Source: Nitrospira sp. ST-bin5 (lineage in GTDB: Bacteria > Nitrospirota > Nitrospiria > Nitrospirales > Nitrospiraceae). Taken from it: 64,000 nucleotides of DNA. This document shows, piece by piece, positions 38,865 to 49,400 of the stretch (the stretch's first letter is position 1; each line of letters starts with the position of its first letter). The translations under genes and the position numbers were made by a program. The stretch lies in assembly GCA_002083555.1 (NCBI GenBank), contig MSXN01000014.1, positions 1 through 64,000 of the forward strand. The letters are read 5' to 3'. Under the pieces are notes generated by a model. The model was not told the origin of the DNA and did not search any database. It worked only from the letters and a program-made list of their open reading frames with translations.

Positions 38865-40499
38865 TCAGGAGGACACGACTTTCCCGTTCTCCAATTTGAT
38901 GACCCGATCGCCGAGATGGAAATACCGGTCATCATGCGTAATGACCACCACGCTCTTCCCTCTCGCGCGAAGTTCCGGCAGTAACTTCATGTAGAAAACG
39001 TCTTTGTACTGCGGATCCTGATCGGCCGCCCACTCATCGAACACATACACGGGCCGGTCCTCCAGATAGGCCGTCAACAGGGCCAGGCGTTTTCGCTGCC
39101 CCTGAGACAAATCGACCGTTGAGAATTTCCCATCCCTCACCTCAACCTTGTGATCAAGCTGCAAGCTGGAGAGATACGCGGCTGCCGATGTCCGAATCCG
39201 CTCTTCTTCAATGCCCAAAAGTTTCTCAAATAAGTAAAAGTCTGAAAACACCACCGAGAAATGCTCGCGGTACCAATCTCGGTTGGCATCCGAGATCGAG
39301 ATTCCGTTTAACGACACCTCGCCCGAGTGCGGAATATACAAGCCGGAGAGAAGCTTGACGAATGTCGATTTCCCGCTTCCATTCCCCCCGATCACAAACG
39401 ATAATTCTCCGGGACGCAACTCCAGGCTGATCGGCCCGAGTGAAAACGGGTCGTTCCCGCGACTGTCGGTCGCATATTGAAACGCGACTGACTCTAAGAC
39501 CAGAGATTCCAGCTTTCCTGACGTCACCGACGGAGCGACGCTGCGGGAACTCTCGGCGGAATTGTCCAGGGACACGCCCAGCCTTTGTATGTTTTCAAAC
39601 GCGACCTGCCCGCGTTCGACGGTCGGCAAGATGCCGATGATCCCCCAAATGGGAGACATCATATACAGCAATACCACGACATACCCGATCAATGACTCCG
39701 TCGAAAGTGGGAACATCAAAGGAAAGACAAAAAGGATCACGCCGATCATGGAATAAAAGGCGAAATGAGACCAGGCCTCGGCAATTGCATATTGTCTGGC
39801 AGCATCAATACTGGTTCGGCGGTACAGATCGGCCGCTCCGTGGAGCTCTCGATCAATAAACTCTTCGCGTCGTTGCCTGTGAAGGGTCAACTCTTTGATC
39901 CCTTCCGTCAATGACCGGAAATGCCTGAATAGCTGCGCCCTGGCCTCACGGGATGAGTAGATCGTCGAAAAAGCCCTGGCATGTAACCAGTGATACCCCC
40001 ATGCCCCCAACAATGTGGCCGTCACGACGAGCAGAAACGTCGGCCAGGACAGCCAGAGCAGATAGACCCCACATCCGAGGACAATGGCCGCATTCATCGC
40101 CAATTGCGGTAAACATTGGATCGACCACGCCAGCATGCTGACGTCGTCAGTCAGTGTGACCAGGATATTCGCGTGACCGTATGCCTCGGTGCGCCGATAC
40201 GGAGATTTGAGAATTTTCTCACAGAGCGTCAGTGAGAGATCGAGCGTCGTGTCTTGAGCAAAACTCGTCAGGGTCAATTGCGAGACGATCTGGGTGGCGA
40301 GCTTCCCCGCAACAACAGCGACAAACCCCAGCGCCAGGAACGCTGCCTGATCATGCCGCTGTTGCAGGACTCGATTGATCAAGGCCAGCACGCCCGCACT
40401 GCAGAGTCCGGACAACACACCCACACAGACCATGGCGGCCATCACAGATCGTGAACGCTGAAAAAGAAACGAGACAAACCCTGGAAGACGGATGTTCAT
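38865..40499 (-). CDS. Cyclic-peptide-type ABC exporter (SyrD/PvdE-like)
   Basis: A 544-residue fused membrane/ATPase half-transporter of the cyclic peptide exporter class. Six helices in the first 300 residues (SVMAAMVCVGVLSGLCSAGV, AAFLALGFVAVVAGKLATQI, LAMNAAIVLGCGVYLLWLSW, FLLVVTATLLGAWGYHWLHA) precede Walker A FVIGGNGSGKSTFVKLLSGL, signature LSQGQRKRLAL and Walker B VYVFDEWAADQDP (Glu lost to the usual DE pair but the D-E is present). Its ATG overlaps the synthetase stop by four bases. It should export the lipopeptide product. Confidence 0.93.
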   Translation of the reverse strand: MNIRLPGFVSFLFQRSRSVMAAMVCVGVLSGLCSAGVLALINRVLQQRHDQAAFLALGFVAVVAGKLATQIVSQLTLTSFAQDTTLDLSLTLCEKILKSPYRRTEAYGHANILVTLTDDVSMLAWSIQCLPQLAMNAAIVLGCGVYLLWLSWPTFLLVVTATLLGAWGYHWLHARAFSTIYSSREARAQLFRHFRSLTEGIKELTLHRQRREEFIDRELHGAADLYRRTSIDAARQYAIAEAWSHFAFYSMIGVILFVFPLMFPLSTESLIGYVVVLLYMMSPIWGIIGILPTVERGQVAFENIQRLGVSLDNSAESSRSVAPSVTSGKLESLVLESVAFQYATDSRGNDPFSLGPISLELRPGELSFVIGGNGSGKSTFVKLLSGLYIPHSGEVSLNGISISDANRDWYREHFSVVFSDFYLFEKLLGIEEERIRTSAAAYLSSLQLDHKVEVRDGKFSTVDLSQGQRKRLALLTAYLEDRPVYVFDEWAADQDPQYKDVFYMKLLPELRARGKSVVVITHDDRYFHLGDRVIKLENGKVVSS

Positions 40500-43400
40500 G
40501 CGGACTGATTGTTGCGAGCCGGCATTCCAACCCCGGCAGCACGATCCGGACTCTTCTGGAGGTAATCCTGCAAATGGCCGGCCAGTTCCTCAACGAACGG
40601 TGACACGAACAGGCGCCCGGAGTCCTCGGCGGAAATGTGCACGGTACAACTCGATTCCACACCTAATTCCTGCCATCGATGCCGCGTGTCCGGAATGACA
40701 TCATCGACATGCCGATTGGAAGCCACCACATTCACAACCTGTGCAGCAGTCGGCTGTACTCGATACCGGGCCACGGCGAGGAGCGTGGCCTCCGTCAATC
40801 GCTGGACTTGAAAATCCCTGTCTTGGATATGATCCGTGAGGGACTGTGAAAATAATGACAGCACGACCTGAGACTTGCGTACAAGTGTCACCCACCACTC
40901 GTTCATCGGCAGCCGCGAGATATCTCGGATGTCTTCAAGGATCTTGCCTGCCACGATCATGGACATGAAGGCTTTCGCCACGAGACGGTTCTTATATCTG
41001 CTGTAAGAGTCAGGATGCCAGGTGTCCATCATAAAGAGGGTGACCTGGCAACCCAGCGCTGTAAGCTGCCTGGCCATTTCATACCCGATCAGCCCTCCGG
41101 TACAGACCCCCCCGATCAGGTACGGTCCCTCTGGGTGCATGCGCCGCACTTCCTGCACATAGTGAGCGGCCATCTCCGGTACCGAGATGAACGGCACTTC
41201 CTTTCCATCAAGCCCTCTGGCCTGCAATCCGTAAATCGGCTGCTCCGTCCCGAGGATGCGTGCCAGCTTCGCAAAGACGAGCACGTTTCCCCCGACGCCC
41301 GGCACCATAAACAACGGAAGCCCGGTTCCGCCTGGCTGTATCGCGACCAGAGACTGCCACGGGGGAACCCAACTCGCTTTGGTCAGCACAGTCGCCAGCT
41401 CGGCTATCGTGGGGGCTTGGAACAGAGTGGCCAGAGGAAGCTGTTTCCCGAACACGAGTTCCAGTTGAAAAAACAGCTGCGCGGCCTTGAGTGAATGTCC
41501 GCCGAGATCAAAGAAATTGTCGTGAATCCCGATCTCCTGCATTCCAAGAACCTGTTGCCACAATGCGGTCAGCTGGACCTCCATTCCGTTTCGAGGCCCG
41601 ACATACGGATGACCGGCCGTATGGCTCGGCATCTCCGGCTGCGGCAAGGCTCTCACGTCGATTTTCTTGTTGGCCGTTAAGGGGAAGGCCTCCAGGAACA
41701 CAAAGAAGGACGGCACCATATACTCCGGTAGCACTGCCCGTAGGAAGGACCTAAGTTCTTCCGCTCCTGCATCCTGCCCTTCCTGCAACACCAGGTACGC
41801 CGCCAACTGCTTCAGGCCATGCTGATCATCGCGTGCGGTCACAACCGTTTGTTTGATTTTGGGGTGGCGACTGAGGATGGCTTCGATTTCGCCAAGCTCG
41901 ATACGGAACCCCCGGATCTTAACCTGATGATCGATCCGTCCCAGATGGACAATTCTCCCGTCGGTTCGATAGCGCCCGAGATCACCGGTCCGATAGAGCC
42001 TGGCCTCCGGATGAAGTGAGAACGGGTGAGGGATAAATCTGTCCGCCGTGAGGTCCACGCGGCCATGATACCCCCGCGCCACCCCATCCCCTCCGATATA
42101 GATTTCTCCGGCCACACCGACCGGGACCGGCTGTAAATACGGATCGAGCACATACACATCCGTATTCGCGATAGGGCGGCCAATCGTGATTTCAGGAGAA
42201 TCCGAACTGATTCTTTCGACGGTCGACCAGATCGTCGTTTCCGTCGGACCATACATGTTCCAAAGCGCCTTGGTTCTCTCACGTAATGCGACCGCAAGAT
42301 CCTGAGGGAGCGCTTCACCTCCGCAGAGAGCGGTCACCGACGGACTCCCCGGCCATCCCGCCTCAAGAAGAAGCCGCCAGGTTGCAGGAGTCGCCTGCAT
42401 GATGGTCGGCTGCACTCGTTCGAGGGTGTTCCGAAGCTTATGTCCGTCGGTTGCGACAGTCCGACTAACAATCTCAACCTGCCCTCCGACCAGAAGCGGC
42501 AGATAGAGTTCGAGCCCCGCAATGTCGAACGACAGGGTCGTGACGGAGAGAACGGTGTCACCCCGGGTACAGCCCGGCTGGCGCTTCATGGACCACAGAA
42601 AATTCATCAGGGAACGATGCTGGATTTCCACACCCTTCGGTTGCCCGGTCGATCCTGAGGTATAGAGTATGTAGGCAAGATCATGGCCGGAGGCTGAGGA
42701 CGGAAGATTGTGCGCATCGTCTGCTGAAAAGCCATGGCCCTCGCGATCAAGACACCAGACACGACACGATTGGCCGCTGAAACGATCGGACAACACCGTG
42801 GTCGTGATGACGAGCGGAGCCCCGGAGTCTTCCACCATAAACCGGACGCGATCGCGTGGGTAATCGGGATCAAGCGGTACATAACATCCCCCGGCCTTCA
42901 TCACCGCGAGTAACACCGGGACCATGTCCACTGACCGCTCCAGACAAACGCCGACGGCCACCCCTGGGGAAACGCCCATGGCCCGCAAGGCTCGCGCCAA
43001 CTGGTTCGCCTTCCCGTTCAGCTCACGATACGTGAGAACGCGCTTGTCCATCGAAACAGCAATAGCTTCAGGAATTTCATCAGCCTGTATTTCAATTTGC
43101 TCCGGCAGACAGTCCGTATGCGGATACTCGGCCACCGTCCGGTTCCACTCGTACAGAATGCGCGACCGCTCCGTCTCCCCCAGCATCTTCAGCTCGAACA
43201 CCCGGCCCTGCGGATTCGACATCGCACTTTCGATCAACGCGAGATAGTGTCCGGCAAAACGCTCAATGGTGTCGCGCACAAAAAGGGCTGAATTGAAGGT
43301 GAAGTACGCCTTCTTGGCAACTTCTAATTCGATGGACAGACTTAAATCGAACTGGGCAGAGCCAGGCTCAACCTCGAATGGCTCCCACTCCAACCCATAG

Positions 43401-46400
43401 AGTTGAATATCTCCAATCGGAGCATTGGCCATATTGAACAAAACCTGGACCAAAGGCGGCGTACTCGCATCACGTTCGACCTGCAGACTTTCCACCAGTT
43501 TGTCAAACGGATAGTCCTGGTTGGCAAACGCGCCCAACGCGGCATTCTTCACACGCTCCAGCATACCTGCAAACGTAGGGTTGCCGCTGATATCTACACG
43601 AAGCGCCAGGGTATTAACGAATGTTCCGATCAGCTGCTCCATCAGCATATGCGTCCGGTTCGCAATCGGACAGCCGACGGCCAAGTCTACCTGCCCCGTA
43701 TAACGGCTCAGGAGCAGCTGGAAGCACGCTAACATCGTCATAAAGGGAGTCACGTGCTGGTCGGCGCTGAACTGCTTGAGTCGCTGAATCACGGAATCCG
43801 GAATATCTACCGCGCACAGCCCCCCTTCGAACGTTTGGACGGCCGGCCTCGGGAAGTCCGTTGGAAGATGCAGGATGGGAAGCTGGTCCAGCGTTTTTGT
43901 CCAGTACTGCTCTTGAGCCGCTAAGACGGAATCAGTCATACACCGGCGCTGCCATACCGCGTAGTCGGCGTATTGGATGGACAAGGTCATTTCAGGCAAC
44001 GGTTGCCCCTGACATAGCGCATTATAGTACGCGGCAAAATCGCGCCCGAGAATTCCGAAGGACCATTGATCCCCGACAATATGATGAAGATTGAGCACAA
44101 TCAGATGGTCTTCTTGATCGAGCGTGATCAGCGAGATTCTCGCGAGCGGCCCCTTCTCAAGATCAAACGGGCGAGCCCCTTCCTGTTCGGCAAGCCGTCG
44201 CGCTTCTTCCTCGCGTTGATCCGCCGGAATTCTGCGAAGGTCGATTTCAACCAGGTGAGGAGACTCCCACGACGCAATACGTTGCTCCAGCCCGGCCCCG
44301 GTCATCGCAAAGGTTGTTCGAAACGCTTCATGGCGCTGAGAGAGCAAATTCACGACTTGCCGGACCACAGGAACACTCAACACCCCTTTATGTCGAGAGA
44401 CGAACAGCAGATTGTACGCGGTCGCCTCCGGCGCGAGTTGCTGCACAAACCACATACGCTGCTGCGAGAATGACAGCGGCAACGATCCGTCACGCGAGAC
44501 CGGCACGATCGGCGGCAATGGCGACGGAGCATTCCCTCGATGCTGTTCCACGCGGATCAACTCAGCGACACCGGCAATCGTCGGCGACTCAAACATGGAA
44601 CGCAACGGAAGCTCCACGCGAAACACTTCGCGAATGCGCGATATCACCTGCGTGGCCAGGAGTGAATGGCCGCCCATGGCAAAGAAGTTTCGATGGATAT
44701 CGATCGTCTGCTCCCCCAGCACATCACGCCAGATTTCAAGCAGGCCCTGTTCAATCGGATCACGGGCCCGAATGGAGGCCGTTTCACTCCGGTTATCGCC
44801 AAGCGTATGTTGTTGAAGCGCCAGCCGATCAACTTTGCCATTGGATAGGTACGGAATGACATCGACCACAAACACGGCGGCAGGAACCATGTAGGAAGGG
44901 AGTATCCGCTTGAGCAGCTCATGGAGATAGGGACTCGCGCCCGGCGCCTGATCGGACGTCACAAAGGCGATGAGGCTTGGCCCTGTCGTCACATCCTCCC
45001 GCACAACCACGGCAGCGGCGCGGACACCCGGTAACCCGTTCAGGGCTGATTCGATTTCCCCAAGCTCGATGCGGTACCCCCGCACTTTCACTTGGCCGTC
45101 CGCACGGCCGACATATTCGATATTCCCGTCCTGGCGTATCACGCCAAGATCGCCCGTCTTGTAGAGGCGGGCACCCGGCACAAAGGGATTGGGGAGAAAC
45201 TTGGTACTCGTCAGTTCCGGAAGATTCAGATACCCTCGTGCCAAACCAGCCCCGCCGATTACAATCTCTCCCACCACCCCGACCGGGACCGGAGACAACC
45301 CTTCATCAAGCAAATAGATGGCGGCGCCGGCGATGGGTCTTCCTATTGGAATGCGCCCTCCCAATTCGGTTCCGGTCGTCTGGTATACAGTCGACCACAC
45401 CGTCGCTTCCGTCGGCCCATACTCGTTATACAGCGCCGCCTCCTGAAGCCGTTCATAGTGCCGCCGCACCAGCAATACGGGGAGACTTTCTCCGGCAGAC
45501 ACCACCACCCGGAGTGACTGCAGTGTGGCTGCTGCCACGTCACGCAGTATCGCCTCGTATAACGACGGCACGAGCACAATGTGGGACACCTGATGCCGGG
45601 AGATCAGCGCACCGATTTGAAGCGGATCTCGATAATTGTCTTCCGTTGGAATGACGAGAGTCCCCGCGTGAAGCAGCGTCCAGAAAATGCTCGTCACGGA
45701 CCCGTCAAACGCAATCGGAAAGGTCAGGAGGCAACACTCGACAGGATCTATATAATACTGCAGTCGTGCCAGAAGGGAATGCAGAAGCGCCCCATGCGTA
45801 ATCTCTACGCCCTTGGGCCGACCCGTCGACCCGGAGGTGTAGATCACATAGGCCGCATGGTCGAGTTCCTGTTGCGGCCACAGCACCTGTGCATCGTGCG
45901 GCTGGGCCTCTCCTGTGAGTGACTCCAGTTCAATGACCGGCCCACGACCGTAGGGAAGCGTAGCTCGCAGATGTCGCTGCGTCACCAGGAGCACGACACC
46001 CGCATCCTCGAGAATCAATCGCTGCCGCTGTTCCGGCGCACTGGCATCCAAGGGCACATAGGCTGCGCCGGCTTTCAGAATGCCAAGAATCCCGATGAGG
46101 CAGGAGATCGATCGATCGACACACAACCCCACCCGGACGTTTCTTCCTCCCGTGGCGTTATACACCGCCCTGGCAAGGCGGTCTACACGCACGACGAGCT
46201 CGCGATAGGGCAGCCGGTCTTCTCCGCACACCACAGCCGTCCTCTCGGGAGCTTGCTTGAGACGAGCCTCGATCATCGGCAGGATTGACGTGGCCTGCTG
46301 CACATCGACTGCACTGCGGTTCCACTCCACCAGAATCTGCTGTCTTTCATCGTGAGTCAGCAGCGGCAGATCCAGAAGACGCGAACCGGGATTTTCTATC

Positions 46401-49400
46401 AGGCCTTTCAAAATGATTTCGATCTGGGCAAGCATACGATCGACCGTTCCACCATCGAACAACGCCCGGTCATAGAGCATCACCAGCTCAAGTCCATCGA
46501 CTCCATTGACCACCAGCAGCGTGAGATCAAGTTCGACGGCCACATCGTCAATCAGGAATGGCCTGACCGATAGCCCCTCAAGACGCAGATCGCTGAGAGG
46601 ATCGTCTTCCCAGACAATCATGACATTGAACACATGCGGCGAGTCTGCGGCTCTTCGCCCCTTGAGCGCACCGATCACTTGTTCGAACGGAACATCTTGA
46701 TGATCGTAGGCATCGCATACGGTCTGTCGAGCGCGGGAAAGGAGCTCCTCGCCGGTCTCGACATCGGACAAGTCCATGCGCAAGGCCACGGTATTGGCGA
46801 AATACCCCACCACATCCTGCCACTGCGATTGGCGGCGATTTGCCACGACCGTCCCGACAACGATATCTGTCGTCCGGGTCGCGCGTTGGAGCCAGGCACA
46901 CAACGCGGAATAGACCGCCATGAATTTGGTCGTGCCCTGCCGGCTGCAGAACGCTCCCAGGTCTGCCATCATCGGGCCGGGGAGGACACGAATTCTCGAT
47001 CCTCCCTGGAACAGCGGCACGCGCGGGCGCGAGCGATCAGAGGGCAGGTCAAGCAAGGATGGCATGCGGTCCAACTGACGTTGCCAATATTCCAGCTGCA
47101 CGGCATGTCGTTTACTCTCCGACTGGCCTCTCTGCCATTGGATGAATTCAAGGTACGACCGCTCCGAACGCGCGGGGACCGCTCCGTGATCGTTGACACG
47201 CGCCCCGTACTGTTCAGCGAGTTCCCGGCAGAGTAGCCGCAATGACCATCCATCCGAGACAAGGCGATGAACGGTCAGGACGCAGAGGTGCTCCCCGTCA
47301 CTTGTCTCAAGAAGAAGGGCTCTGAGCAAGGGAGGGTTTCCCAAGTCAAATGGAACAAGGACTTCCTCCCGAATCCTCCGTCTGATTTCCGCCTCAAGAT
47401 TCGACGGAGGGATATCGCGCAAGGACGCCCACGTGACCTTCGCGACCGCTTGGGTTGAAATCGCCTGATAGGGAAGCTCCCCAACTGAGGCAAACCCCAT
47501 CCTCAATATGTCATGCCGCCGCACAAGCTCCTGGATGCTGGCATTGAAGGCGGGAAGATCCAGACGTCCGGACAGCCTCATCCCGATGGAGATGTGATTC
47601 AGCGCGCTGCCAGGCTGTACTTGCTCCAGAAACCATAGCCGCTCTTGACTGGAGGAAAGCGGATACCGCCCTACTTCCCCGCTCTCTGCCTGCAGGCCTC
47701 TCTCGTCGGATCCCGGCTCACCGGCATGGCCACGCGAGCTCCGTTCTGTTCCGGAGGAAGCCTCTGAGAGAGACGTCAGAAGATACGCCGCGAGATCCCG
47801 CACCGTCCCATGACCAAATAACTGGCCGAATGAAAGATCAACCCCGAACTCCTGCTCAAGTCGATTCTTGACCAGGCTGGTACCGAGGGAGTCCAAGCCG
47901 ATATTGACCAAGGGCATTCCCGCCTCGATTCTGGAAACGGGGAGCCCTGACTGTTCTTCAAATACACACTTCACATACTCTTCAAGCTCTCCACTGCTCT
48001 TCAGCAGATCGTGGACCTTTCGAGAGCTTTCAGCGCTTGGCCCCGAGCCAGTCACAGCCTCTTCAGTGGAGAGCATCTGCATAGAAAGCACGGCCAGCGA
48101 CTGCTCCAGATATGCTTTTCGACAGGCTTGCCGTTGCACTTTTCCGCTTGAAGTCTTTGGAATCGTCCCGTGACGTACCAGCACAACCCCCCACACCGGG
48201 ACTTCAAACCGTTCCGCCAAGGTGACGCGAACGGCCGTCGCCACCTCTTCGGCCCGAAGATCTTGTTGCCGATCGACTTCAAGCACAATGATCAGACGCT
48301 CGACCTCGTCCACTTCGACCGAGAACGCCACGCATCCGCCGCTCCGCGCCATGGGGTGGCAGGCTTCAACGGCCGCCTCCAAGTCTTGCGGATAGATGTT
48401 TCTCCCGTTCAAGATGATCAGATCTTTCAGACGACCCGTAATGACAACCTGTCCGTCGCTGAAAAACCCCAAATCTCCCGTGCGGAGAAAATGCTCCTCG
48501 GACCGACCGGAAACCTGAGCGTTGAATGCCTCGTTGGTCGCCTCAGCCCTCCGCCAATACCCTAATGCCACGCTTGGACCGGACACCCAGATCTCTCCGA
48601 CTTGGCCGGCGGCACATTCCACGCCACTTCCTGGTTCGACAACAATGACCTGAGAACCCGGGAGCGGACGACCACAGCCTACAAGCTCACGTATACCTGC
48701 ATCATCCGGGTTCCGGACTTCGACCCGATGTGACTCAAGCGCAGCTGAATCCACCGTGATCATATGGGGTGATTCAGAACGCGAAGTACTGGACACGACC
48801 AGGGTGGACTCAGCCAACCCATACGCCGGCATGAATGCATTCCCCTTGAATCCCTGTGGAGCAAACAGCTGGGTAAACGTTTTGATCGTCCGGTGGTGAA
48901 TGGGCTCGGCTCCACAACTGGCCACCGCCCAGCGGGCAAGATCACCGGACCAGCCCGGCTGTTTTTGAAAGGCCTTTACACAAGCATCGTAGGCAAAGCT
49001 CGGAGCACCGCTATGCGTGATATCCCACCGGTCGATGGCTTCAAGCCAGCGGAGCGGCCGCCGGAGGAAAGTCAGTGGTGATAAGAGGAATGCCGGAATG
49101 CCCGCATATAAAGGGGCAAGAATTCCGTGCACCAATCCATAGTCGTGGAAATACGGGAGCCAGCACAACGAGCGGCTCTCAGCATTGACTCCCGCTGTCT
49201 GCCGGATAGCTTCACATTGAGCCAGGACATTGTGGTGACTGATCATTACGCCGCGCGGTGTCGCCGTTGAACCTGACGTATATTGCAAATAGGCCAGGTC
49301 CGAGATCGGTGAACGGCTTTCCAGACTTGGCCACCCCTCACCCGTCGGTTGATCAGTGGCCAGCCATAGGACCTGGTGATCCGTTGCCACAAGGGATTGT

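Noticed and set aside
44314..47240. Many plus-strand frames over the synthetase gene
   Set aside because: They are antisense shadows of a GC-rich coding sequence with no ribosome sites or family motifs.
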